DNA of 34,498 nt from Anaerolinea sp. (GCA_020725705.1 DYEN01000356.1:1-34498), one strand, 5' to 3'. Shown: positions 9,114-17,454, counted from the first letter of the stretch. Notes: a model not told the origin generated them from the letters alone. Numbers and translations: made by a program.

Positions 9114-10447
9114 TGCAGACTGCGAGCGACACTGTTATGAACGACCACACGCTGAGCCTGATCGAACTCACGGCGTTTACCGCCGATCACTGCGTCAAGT
9201 GCAACATCTGCACCTCAGCCTGTCCCTTTGCCAAGGTCACGCCGCTGTTTCCCGGCCCGAAGGTCGTCGGGCCGCAGTGGCAGCGCCTGCGCGATCCGGA
9301 TGCCCCCTCCCCCGATCACTCGCTCGATTACTGCTCAAGCTGCGGGATCTGCACGCTGGTCTGTCCGCACGGTGTCAAGGTGATGGAGATCAACACGCAG
9401 GCCAAGGCCAGGTTGGTCGAGACGCACGGCCTGTCGCTGCGCAACTGGTTTCTGGCCCGCAACGAGCTATGGGGCCGGCTGGGGACGCCCTTCGCGCCGC
9501 TGGCGAACTTCGCGCTGCGTAACCGGCTGGTGCGTTGGGCGGCGGAGAAGGTGATCGGCGTTTCCCGGCGCGCGCCGATGCCGGGCTGGGCCGGGTACAC
9601 CTTCCGCGGCTGGTGGCAGCGCCAGCTACGCCATCACCCCCGCCCGGAGCCTGTGTCCGACGCCGACCGCGTGGTGTACTTTCACGGCTGCTCGACCAAC
9701 ACCTACGAGCCGCATATCGGTAAGCTGGCGGTCGCAATTCTGGAGCACATCGGGCTGCATGTGGAAGTTCCGCCGCAGACGTGCTGCGGGCTGCCCGCGC
9801 AATCCAACGGCGATTTCCCCGGCGCGCGGCGCTATGCACGGAAGAACATCGAGAGTCTGGTTGAGTACGCCCGGCGCGGCATCCCGATCGTGGGCACGGC
9901 GGCAAGCTGCATGACGGCGATCAAAGGTGACTACCAGCACGTGCTCGGCCTGGACGATGCCGACGCCCGGCTGGTGGCCGCGCACACCTACGATTTTATG
10001 GAGTTCCTGTGGAAGCTGCACCGGGAAGGGCGGCTGCCGACCGATTTCCACCCGATCCATCAGGTGCTGCCCTATCACGCGCCGTGCCAGCTTAAGGCAC
10101 ATGGCTTCGGGCGCCCGGCGCTCGACGTGCTGTCGCTGATTCCCGAACTAAAGCTGTGGGAGATCGACGCGGACTGTTGCGGCATCGCCGGGACATACGG
10201 CTTCAAGGCGGAAAAGCGCGAGATCTCCGAGGCGGTGGGCTGGCCGATCGCGCAGCAGGTGCAGGAAGCGGGCGCCGAGGTTGTGGTCTGCGACACTGAA
10301 ACCTGCCGCTGGCAGATCCAGGCACTGACCGGTGGCACGGCGATCCATCCGGTTGTGTTGTTGGCGGAAGCCTACGGGCTGTCGGTGGACGACTATCGCC
10401 CGCCGGTGCGTGCCGATAAGCGCCGCGCGCCTGCCGGCGTGTGGTAG
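9110..10447 (+). CDS. glpC: anaerobic glycerol-3-phosphate dehydrogenase subunit C (2x[4Fe-4S], two CCG domains)
   Basis: CVKCNICTSACPFAKVTPLFPGPK, CSSCGICTLVCPHGVK, CCGLPAQSNGDFPGA, CCGIAGTYGFKAE; ATGA overlap with glpB. Confidence 0.93.
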   Translation: MMQTASDTVMNDHTLSLIELTAFTADHCVKCNICTSACPFAKVTPLFPGPKVVGPQWQRLRDPDAPSPDHSLDYCSSCGICTLVCPHGVKVMEINTQAKARLVETHGLSLRNWFLARNELWGRLGTPFAPLANFALRNRLVRWAAEKVIGVSRRAPMPGWAGYTFRGWWQRQLRHHPRPEPVSDADRVVYFHGCSTNTYEPHIGKLAVAILEHIGLHVEVPPQTCCGLPAQSNGDFPGARRYARKNIESLVEYARRGIPIVGTAASCMTAIKGDYQHVLGLDDADARLVAAHTYDFMEFLWKLHREGRLPTDFHPIHQVLPYHAPCQLKAHGFGRPALDVLSLIPELKLWEIDADCCGIAGTYGFKAEKREISEAVGWPIAQQVQEAGAEVVVCDTETCRWQIQALTGGTAIHPVVLLAEAYGLSVDDYRPPVRADKRRAPAGVW

Positions 10448-10496
10448 CGAACGCCGCACCCGCGGTCGTTTGGGCAGCGGGAGCGCGGGCCGGCTG

Positions 10497-10976
10497 CTAC
10501 TGGCCCGCTTTGCCGACGATCTCCGGAGTCAGCATCCAGCGCATCGACCACGTGCCCGCTTCGTATTCCAGGCAGAGCGTGCCGGATGTAGTGAACCAGA
10601 CCGGGCGCCCGCTATTCTGCCCGGTCAGCAACAGGCTCGCCAGCTCTTCCATGAACGGGTTGTGCCCCACGTACATAACCGGATCGGTCTCGTGCGGCAG
10701 CGCGCGCGCCAGCGGCTCGACCGGGTCGCCGTAGAGCAGGCCGGAGACGGCGACCACGCCGCCCGGCGGGTTGAGCGCGCGCCCGAAGATCTCGGCGGTT
10801 TCGCGTGCGCGCACCATCCCGCTGTGCCGGATCTGGTGGACGGCGATGCCCGCCTTCGCCATGCGCCGCGCAATGCGCTCGACGTCGGCCCGGCCCCGCT
10901 CGGTCAGCGGACGGTCCGCGTCGTGGGCGTAGCCGCTGCGGGCTGCTTTGCCATGTCGGACAAGATAAACACGCAT
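10497..10976 (-). CDS. sixA: phosphohistidine phosphatase SixA-like (histidine phosphatase family)
   Basis: MRVYLVRHGKA...DRPLTERGRADVERIARRM...SGMVRARETAEIF...VMYVGHNPFMEELASLLL; start at 10976 inside ORF 10497..11234. Confidence 0.85.
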   Translation of the reverse strand: MRVYLVRHGKAARSGYAHDADRPLTERGRADVERIARRMAKAGIAVHQIRHSGMVRARETAEIFGRALNPPGGVVAVSGLLYGDPVEPLARALPHETDPVMYVGHNPFMEELASLLLTGQNSGRPVWFTTSGTLCLEYEAGTWSMRWMLTPEIVGKAGQ

Positions 10977-11023
10977 AACCCCCTCCCTGAGCGCACTCAC
11001 CCGCGCCTGGCCGGGCGACCTGC

Positions 11024-11449
11024 TCACCACAGGTCCAGCTCGCCGGGCGGGTTGTGCAGCGTCTCCCAGAATTCCTCGTGGGTGAGCGGTACGAACGTTT
11101 TCGGTTTGACCCAGTACGCTTTGTCTTCCATCACCAGGAACAGCCGCTCGCCCCGGTCGCGCTTGAGATTGGCGGCGACGTTGGGCAGCAGCAAGTCGTC
11201 CCGGAACTCGTAGCGCCCTTTGACCTCGACCCAAGTGTGCAGGTCCGGCAGGTAGAAGTCGACCAGATAGTGACCTGCCCCGATGCGTTCCGGTTCGTAC
11301 CGCCAGTGGATGCCGCGCCGCTCCAGTTCCTCGGCAAACCAGACCTCAAGCTGCGAGCGCAACTCGACGCCCTTGACCACGCCGGGCAGCGACATGATCC
11401 GGCGTTTGCCCCGACGGGGCGCCGGTCCACTGCGGTGAAGGGGAGTCAT
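11024..11449 (-). CDS. PDDEXK-like (TnsA/endonuclease I-type) nuclease-fold protein
   Basis: RSQLEVWFAEELERRGIHWRYEPERI...HYLVDFYLPDLHTWVEVKGRYEF gives an E...VDF...VEVK pattern. An alternative start is at 11395. Confidence 0.6.
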   Translation of the reverse strand: MTPLHRSGPAPRRGKRRIMSLPGVVKGVELRSQLEVWFAEELERRGIHWRYEPERIGAGHYLVDFYLPDLHTWVEVKGRYEFRDDLLLPNVAANLKRDRGERLFLVMEDKAYWVKPKTFVPLTHEEFWETLHNPPGELDLW

Positions 11450-11496
11450 CGCGTCGTTCTCCGTCGAACTCGGCGCAGCGACGGGCGCGGCACGCC

Positions 11497-12675
11497 TCAA
11501 TCGGACGCGCGGCGGCTGCGGCGCTCGCGTTTGCGCTCGCGGCGCACGGCGAACGGGTCCGGCGTGTAGCCAGGATCGTCGACGGCGCGTGGTGCAACCC
11601 ATTTTTCTTGCGGCGCGGCTGCCTGGGCGGTTTCGATGGTCGGTTCCGCCGGGGCGGGCGCCGCAGTTGCGGCGGGTGTTTCGCGGATGCTGCGTGGCGA
11701 CGCAACCCCGCGCTGGAGCAGCAGGAAAAGCTGGAGCGCCTCGTCGAAGGGCACGTCCAGATCGGCGGCGACGTGTTCGATCTCGCGCAGCATCTCGGCC
11801 TGGCTGCGACCCTGCGCCCCTGCCGTCCACAACGCCTGATATGCCGCGCGAACGGCAGGCGGCGCGCTGACCACCACGGTCACGGGGCGGTCGCTGGCCG
11901 GTAGCAGGCCGTACGCCTGATAGGCCGCCAGCTCGTCCTCGATCACGCTTTCGAGCGTCTTGACATCCAGCGGGACGGGGTCGCCGCCGATCAGGCGCAG
12001 GCGGGCGAGGTGCTCGTAGACAATATCGCGCACGCTGTCGCCGATCAGCGCCTCGAACTGATCCTGACCGGTATACTGTCGCAGCGTGTTGAAGTGCGTT
12101 TCGTCGGCGTAGGTGGGGTTGAAGTACAGCGAGACGGACACCTCAAGATCGACCGGCAGCTCGTCCGAGTCCAGGACGTTCTCCACCCGCTCGGTCACCT
12201 CGACGGTATTGAAATCCACATACGGCACGGCGCGCGCGTTCCAGCGCCAGGGCACGATCATCCGCCCCGGTTCCAGGTAGTCGTAGGTCGTCGTGCCATC
12301 CTCGACGGCGAAATACCAGCGCGGGGGGACGGCGACGATCCAGCGGGCGGTGAGCGGCGCGGCAAGATAACGCACGAAGACGATCACGCCGCCGACGATC
12401 AGCGCGATTCCCAGCCGGCCCAGCCACAAGAGGTTCGCCCCGACGGCGATCAGCAGATACCAGATCAGCCCGAACAGCGCCAGCGCCAGCCCAAAGACCA
12501 GCCCCTGCGCCACCATCCACGCCCACCAGGTGAGGCTGTTTGCACCGGCGCGATCGCGCAGCATGGCATAGCGGTGCAGCCAGCCGGTGCGGCCACCCCA
12601 GCGCGCGCCCATCAGCGACGGGGGTAGCGTGCGGGACTCGGAACCGGACCGGTTAGAGGGCGGGCCATGTGTCAT
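11497..12675 (-). CDS. membrane protein with divergent SPFH/band-7-like domain
   Basis: Two hydrophobic segments (WWAWMVAQGLVFGLALALFGLIWYLLIAVGANLL; LGIALIVGGVIVFVRYLA). Then VPYVDFNTVEVTERVENVLDSDELPVDLEVSVSLYFNP...FEALIGDSVRDIVYEHLARL resembles the SPFH fold. Confidence 0.55.
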   Translation of the reverse strand: MTHGPPSNRSGSESRTLPPSLMGARWGGRTGWLHRYAMLRDRAGANSLTWWAWMVAQGLVFGLALALFGLIWYLLIAVGANLLWLGRLGIALIVGGVIVFVRYLAAPLTARWIVAVPPRWYFAVEDGTTTYDYLEPGRMIVPWRWNARAVPYVDFNTVEVTERVENVLDSDELPVDLEVSVSLYFNPTYADETHFNTLRQYTGQDQFEALIGDSVRDIVYEHLARLRLIGGDPVPLDVKTLESVIEDELAAYQAYGLLPASDRPVTVVVSAPPAVRAAYQALWTAGAQGRSQAEMLREIEHVAADLDVPFDEALQLFLLLQRGVASPRSIRETPAATAAPAPAEPTIETAQAAAPQEKWVAPRAVDDPGYTPDPFAVRRERKRERRSRRASD

Positions 12676-12962
12676 GATGAGCGCATCCTTCACCCCAGGC
12701 GGGCAGTCTACCGGAGCAGACAGCGCGCCGGTGGTCGGGCCTCTGACTCGATTGTCGTACGGCGTGGGGCGCGCTGCAACCTGCGCGCTGCCCGGAACGC
12801 CGCCCAAACGGTGCGGGCGTTCCAATCTGCATTCTAGTGGCAAACGGGCGCCGGGTAAAGCCGCGCCGCCTGCCGATCACTTTGCAGAACGCCCGCGCTG
12901 GCGTATCCTTAACAGGCAGCAGCCGGCGTCCGCCACGCGGGCAGCCGGTCGAGCCGGAAAGG

Positions 12963-14285
12963 ATGGGCACCATGTCGAGCGAAAGCGCACACGCCCGATC
13001 GGGCGCCCGATCGGGCACCTGGGTCAGCCGCCTGGCGCCCCTCTGGCCGCTGCTGGCGGTGGCGTTCGCGGCGGGCGCGTTGTTTCTGGCCTGGAAGGCA
13101 GACCGGCGCGCGGGGCTGGTGATCAGCGATCAGGTGCCGCCGGGCGAGGCCGCTGCTCTGCTGGAGCGCGCCAACGACGCGGTGAACTTCGCCGACAGCG
13201 TGCTCAGTTTTCTGGAAGGCGCCTCGGTGGTGCTGGGCGTGATGATCGCGCTGGGCGCGTGGATGCTGCGCAACAGCGTGCAGGATCAGATCGCCGGAAT
13301 TCGCGCTGAGAACGAGCTGGTGCAGAAGCGCCTGGCCGACCGTGAAGCGACCTTGCAGGCGCTTGAGACCGAGGTGGCCGAGCGTCTGGATGCCGCGCTG
13401 GCAGACACCCAGCGCGAGATCGAAGAGGCCCGCCAGCGCGCCGACCGCTCTTTCAAACTGCTCAACAGCCTGGTGCTGGCCGAACAGCAGGTTCGCGCTC
13501 ACAACCACGCCAGCGCGCTGCGCATCCTGACGGACGTGCTGGACCTGGAGCCGGATAACTACGCGATCAACTATCTGCTCGGCTACCTCTACTCGCTGCG
13601 CAAGGAATATGACCGCGCCATCCGGCACCTCGAAGACTCGCTGGCGCGCGAGGACGGCTTCGCGCCGGCGATTGCTGCGCTGGGGCTGGCGCTGCGGCGC
13701 AAGGGCGACAGCCTCTCGGACCCGGCAGATCGCGAGCGGCGGAATGAGTATTGGGCGCAGGCTGAGGCTCGTCTGCTGGCTGCGTTGCGGCTCGACCCGC
13801 ACCTGACCGACGCCGAAGGCGAGTCGTATTACGGCTCGTTGGGCGGGCTGTACCGGCGCCAGGGCCGCTACGGCGACGCCATCGAGGCGTACCGGCGCGC
13901 CGAGCAGGTCACGCCTAGTTCGTCGTATCCGCTCATCAACCTCGCCAGCCTGTACTGGCATCAGGGCGACACACAGCAGGCGCGCGAATATTTCCGGCGC
14001 GTGCACAACGCCGCCCGCCTCAAGCTGGACACCAACCCGCTCGACAACTGGGCGCGGGCCGACTACGCGCAGGCCCTGGTGGTGCTGGGTCAGCGCGACG
14101 AAGCCCTGCGCCAGATTGACTTCGTGCGCGAAAATCATCCGGAGGAAGGCTTGTTGCTGACGATTCGAAGCGGGCTGGAGTTTCTGGCAGGCGCGCCGAC
14201 CCCGATCGATGGGCTGGATACGCTGATCGCGGCCATCGACCGGGCGTTGGCGGTGCTGTTCTCGCATAGTTCCGGCCAGCCATGA
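12963..14285 (+). CDS. membrane-anchored coiled-coil/TPR-repeat protein
   Basis: N-terminal TM (LAPLWPLLAVAFAAGALFLAWK), second TM (VVLGVMIALGAWML), coiled coil, then TPR-like repeats (NYAINYLLGYLYSLRKEYDRAIRHLEDSL; YYGSLGGLYRRQGRYGDAIEAYRRAEQ). Confidence 0.75.
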   Translation: MGTMSSESAHARSGARSGTWVSRLAPLWPLLAVAFAAGALFLAWKADRRAGLVISDQVPPGEAAALLERANDAVNFADSVLSFLEGASVVLGVMIALGAWMLRNSVQDQIAGIRAENELVQKRLADREATLQALETEVAERLDAALADTQREIEEARQRADRSFKLLNSLVLAEQQVRAHNHASALRILTDVLDLEPDNYAINYLLGYLYSLRKEYDRAIRHLEDSLAREDGFAPAIAALGLALRRKGDSLSDPADRERRNEYWAQAEARLLAALRLDPHLTDAEGESYYGSLGGLYRRQGRYGDAIEAYRRAEQVTPSSSYPLINLASLYWHQGDTQQAREYFRRVHNAARLKLDTNPLDNWARADYAQALVVLGQRDEALRQIDFVRENHPEEGLLLTIRSGLEFLAGAPTPIDGLDTLIAAIDRALAVLFSHSSGQP

Positions 14286-15199
14286 ATGATGCAGCCTCGC
14301 CGGAGATTGCCAGCGTCCTGCGGCTGGCGTTTGGACGCAGCGTGCCGACCGTCGCGATCCCCCTGGCGGTCGGGAAGTCGTCCCACACGCTGGCTTTCGC
14401 CCTGGATGACCCGGCGCTGCCGGCGCGCGTGCTGCTGCGCCGCTATCCCCCGCAGCATCACGCGCGCGGTCTGTGCGCTTTCACCGCGCTGCAGGCACTG
14501 CACGCGCTGAATTTCTGCGCCCCGGATGTCTACTTTCTGGGATGGAGCTATCACACGCGCTTCCTGTTGCTGCTGACCGAATACGTCGAGGGGCGCGGGG
14601 TCGAGGGGCAGCCGCACCCGTTTTTCGCGCGGGTGGGGGTCAGTTTCGCCCAGACTCTGGCGCACCTGCACGGGCTACACTGGACGGATCTGCCCGACCT
14701 GCCGGTCAAGCCGCGCGGCTTCCTGCTGGAGAGCCTTGGCCGCGCGGCGGATGAGCTTGGCACGCCGGAGCTGCGCAACGTGCTTGACTGGCTGGAATCT
14801 CAGGCCGGGTCGGTCCCGGAGCTGCCGCACACGGTGACGCATGGCGATTACACGCTGCACAACGTGCTGGCCGAAGGGACCCGGATCGTTACCGTGCTCG
14901 GCTGGGAGAACGCGGCGATCGCCGACCCGCGGCTGGATGTCGGCTATGCCGCTGCCGCGCTGGCCGCGTACGGCCTGCCCCTCGCCGATCAGTTCATCGA
15001 GGCATACGAGGCGGCTGCGGGGACGGTGCCGCACCGGGCTTTCTGGGAGACGCTCGGCGCGCTGCGCGTGATGACGCGCATCGCCCAGACGCTCGCGCAG
15101 GCGTCCCCTGAAGAGGTCGAAGATCGGGTCGCGCAGGTCTGGCCGGTGTGGGAGAATCTGCTGCTTTATGTGGAGAACCGGACGAACCACTCGGTTTGA
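14282..15199 (+). CDS. aminoglycoside phosphotransferase (APH)-fold protein, possibly catalytically altered
   Basis: THGDYTLHNVLAEGTRIVTVLGWENAAIADPRLDVGYA; ATGA overlap with the TPR gene. Confidence 0.75.
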   Translation: MNDAASPEIASVLRLAFGRSVPTVAIPLAVGKSSHTLAFALDDPALPARVLLRRYPPQHHARGLCAFTALQALHALNFCAPDVYFLGWSYHTRFLLLLTEYVEGRGVEGQPHPFFARVGVSFAQTLAHLHGLHWTDLPDLPVKPRGFLLESLGRAADELGTPELRNVLDWLESQAGSVPELPHTVTHGDYTLHNVLAEGTRIVTVLGWENAAIADPRLDVGYAAAALAAYGLPLADQFIEAYEAAAGTVPHRAFWETLGALRVMTRIAQTLAQASPEEVEDRVAQVWPVWENLLLYVENRTNHSV

Positions 15200-15279
15200 T
15201 CGTCCGCTTGATCGTCGGTACTACCTTTGTCCGGGCCGGTAGCATCACCGGCGCCAAAGATGGGAAGGATTTTTTGCTC

Positions 15280-16386
15280 ATGGACAGCCGTATCCAAAAG
15301 CTTGCCAGCGTGCTGGTGCGGTACTCGGTCGCGCTCAAGGAAGGCGAGCGCCTGCTGATCCGCGCGATGAGTCCCGAAGCCGAGCCGCTGGCGCAGGCGC
15401 TGTACGAGGAAGCGTTCAACGTTGGCGGCCTGCCGTTCGTCTACATTCAGATGAAGCAGGAAGACGAGATCGCGCTCGAATCCGGCGCGACGCTGGTGCA
15501 GCTTGAGACGGTCAACCCGATGCTCAAGCTGATGTACGAGACCTGCGAGTGCATCATCCGCATCGAAGCCGACCAGAACCCACGCGCGCTGTCGCAGTAC
15601 CCGCCCGATCGCCAGAAGGCTCGTGCTCGCTATAACAACCAGTTGATCGCGATCCAGATGGAGCGCCAGGCCAACAAGACCCTGCGCCGCTGCACGACCC
15701 AGTACCCGACGATGGGCTACGCGCAGACGGCCGGGATGTCGCTGCGGCAGTACGAAAACTTTCTGTACCGGGCGTGCAAAGTGGATCAGGATGATCCGGT
15801 CGCGCTGTGGCAGGACGTGTATCGCTCGCACGAACGGCTGATCGAGTGGCTGAAGGGCAAGAAGCACCTGCACGTGCGGGGCGAGAATATCGATCTGGAG
15901 ATGTCAATCGACGGGCGGACGTTCAGCAACGCCGGGGGACGCCAGAACATGCCCGATGGCGAGATATTTACCGGTCCGGTGGAAGACAGCGTCAACGGCT
16001 GGGTGCGCTTCACCTATCCCGCTTACTACCAGGGCAACGAGGTCAAGGGGATCGAACTGCGCTTCAAGGATGGGCTGGTGGTCGAGGCGAAGGCGCAGAC
16101 GAACGAGCGTTTCCTGCTTAGCACGCTGGATAGCGACCCCGGCGCGCGCCGCCTGGGCGAGTTCGCGATCGGCACCAACCGCGATATTCAAGACTTCACC
16201 GGTACGATTTTGTTCGACGAGAAAATCGGCGGCACGGTGCACATGGCGGTCGGCCAGGGCTATGCCGAGACCGGCAGCGTAAACCAGTCGCTGGTCCACT
16301 GGGACATGATCTGCGATATGCGCGCCGGTGGCGAGATCGTGGTCGATGGCGAGCTGTTCTACAAAGACGGCGAGTTTGTGATCTGA
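15280..16386 (+). CDS. aminopeptidase, M29 (thermophilic metallopeptidase) family
   Basis: MDSRIQKLASVLVRYSVALKEGERLLIRAMSPEAEPLAQALYEEAF...HVRGENIDLEMSIDGRTF...NMPDGEIFTGPVEDSVNGWVRFTYPA...GELFYKDGEFVI. Confidence 0.9.
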   Translation: MDSRIQKLASVLVRYSVALKEGERLLIRAMSPEAEPLAQALYEEAFNVGGLPFVYIQMKQEDEIALESGATLVQLETVNPMLKLMYETCECIIRIEADQNPRALSQYPPDRQKARARYNNQLIAIQMERQANKTLRRCTTQYPTMGYAQTAGMSLRQYENFLYRACKVDQDDPVALWQDVYRSHERLIEWLKGKKHLHVRGENIDLEMSIDGRTFSNAGGRQNMPDGEIFTGPVEDSVNGWVRFTYPAYYQGNEVKGIELRFKDGLVVEAKAQTNERFLLSTLDSDPGARRLGEFAIGTNRDIQDFTGTILFDEKIGGTVHMAVGQGYAETGSVNQSLVHWDMICDMRAGGEIVVDGELFYKDGEFVI

Positions 16387-16557
16387 GCGAAGCGACGAGC
16401 AGCCAGAGACGGCTAAAAGCAGCCAAAGGCAGCGAAAGGCAGCCAAAGGCGGCGAAAGGCAGCTAAAGGCGGCGAAAGGCAGCGAAAGGCAGCGAGAAGC
16501 AGCCAGGAACAATGAAGGGCTGTTCCTGGCTGTTCTTTGCTGCCGTTCGCTGCTCTT
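16387..16557. repeat. decameric tandem repeat array (AGCnAAAGGC, about 10 units) leading into a long imperfect inverted repeat
   Basis: agccaaaggc/agcgaaaggc/agccaaaggc/ggcgaaaggc/agctaaaggc/ggcgaaaggc/agcgaaaggc/... at 16411-16510. Perfect 12-bp stem CAGCCAGGAACA (16500-16511) / TGTTCCTGGCTG (16521-16532), with imperfect pairing extending outward. Confidence 0.85.
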
Positions 16558-16562
16558 CCAAC

Positions 16563-16592
16563 AAAAAACCCCGGCCTGCGCGGTCGAGGTTT
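16563..16592 (-). terminator. Rho-independent terminator of tRNA-Asn
   Basis: Minus strand AAACCTCGACC-GCGCA-GGCCGGGGTTTTTT. Confidence 0.65.
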
Positions 16593-16598
16593 CACGTG

Positions 16599-16670
16599 CT
16601 CCTCAGGTAGGATTCGAACCTACAACCCTCCGGTTAACAGCCGGATGCTCTGCCGTTGAGCTACTGAGGA
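16599..16670 (-). tRNA. tRNA-Asn(GTT)
   Basis: Minus strand TCCTCAGTAGCTCAACGGCAGAGCATCCGGCTGTTAACCGGAGGGTTGTAGGTTCGAATCCTACCTGAGGAG; TCCTCAG/CTGAGGA acceptor stem, anticodon loop CTGTTAA. Confidence 0.95.
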
Positions 16671-16682
16671 ATAACCGCCAAA

Positions 16683-16711
16683 AGGATACCAAAGCGCCCC
16701 TGGGCTGTCAA
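16683..16711 (-). promoter_or_regulatory. sigma70-like promoter for tRNA-Asn
   Basis: Minus strand TTGACA, 17-bp spacer, TATCCT just upstream of the tRNA. Confidence 0.65.
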
Positions 16712-16797
16712 GCCTGCCTTTTGTGGCAGAACACACAAACCCCCTGCCGCGCGCCGCATGACGCGCGCTGTTTGAGAGCGTTGATGGACGCCGGATG

Positions 16798-17136
16798 CTA
16801 ACCTGTGCGGCTGACGTAGACCCTGTCCTCAACCACCCGCACATGCCACATCGGCAGCCAGTGCGACGACAGCGGCGACAACCCGCCGCCGATGTAGCGC
16901 CCGGTCGTCAGATTGTAGCGCGCGCCCGTGTTGGGCGAAGTCAGGACGCAGTCGATCACCTCGCCGGTCGCCAGCGAGCCGCCGGTCTGCGGATCGCGGT
17001 CCTCAAGGGCGTACAGGCCGCTGTCGCAGGCGATGAGCAGCAGTTTGACGTCGTCCAGGTGAATCGCCTTCTTACCACGGGCCGGCAGGTCGGCCAGGTC
17101 ACACACGTAGCGGTATCCTTCAAGCGTCGTGGCCAT
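16798..17136 (-). CDS. Rieske-fold (NirD-like) protein lacking canonical [2Fe-2S] ligands
   Basis: VCDLADLPARGKKAIHLDDVKLLLIACDSGLYALEDRDPQTGGSLATGEVIDCVLTSPNTGARYNLTTGRYIGGG follows the Rieske pattern, but the CPH and CPxH positions read DPQ and SPNT. Confidence 0.65.
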   Translation of the reverse strand: MATTLEGYRYVCDLADLPARGKKAIHLDDVKLLLIACDSGLYALEDRDPQTGGSLATGEVIDCVLTSPNTGARYNLTTGRYIGGGLSPLSSHWLPMWHVRVVEDRVYVSRTG

Positions 17137-17400
17137 AAGCTTCACTCCACACGATCACCATCGGGTTTCGGCATAAGTTTCCGGAGTGAGGGCTGGCACA
17201 ACAGCCGGGACGGAACGGGCAGAAGGCCCCAGAGGCGCGCCGCCACAATGTCAGCGGCGCCTGCGTGCTTACCCTCATTATACACGACAGTCGCTCCGCT
17301 TTGGGCGCGCCATCAGCAAAAGCATTGCCAGCCGCCTGTCGGGTGAGTATCATCGTCCGGGTTGGGCGACCTTGCCCGATTGTGATACCATCTACAAGCT

Positions 17401-17425
17401 TTTAGTTCGTTTTGAATGAACTAAA
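17401..17425. promoter_or_regulatory. operator-like inverted repeat upstream of the ubiD-family gene
   Basis: TTTAGTTC-gttttgaat-GAACTAAA: perfect 8-bp arms, 9-bp spacer, 29 bp upstream of the start codon. Confidence 0.5.
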
Positions 17426-17454
17426 CGACACACGCCCGACGGAGAGCGCCCGCG

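Noticed and set aside
12165-12201. short GC-rich palindromic sequence in the SPFH-like gene
   Set aside because: Within the range expected from high-GC coding sequence; no regulatory context.
15904-16512. minus-strand ORF with LAAFRCLSLPFAAFSCLSPPLAAF-like repeats
   Set aside because: The protein repeat is only a translation of the AGCnAAAGGC DNA array and antisense of the aminopeptidase.
16387-16557. CRISPR array
   Set aside because: Units are contiguous 10-mers without unique spacers, and no cas genes are present.
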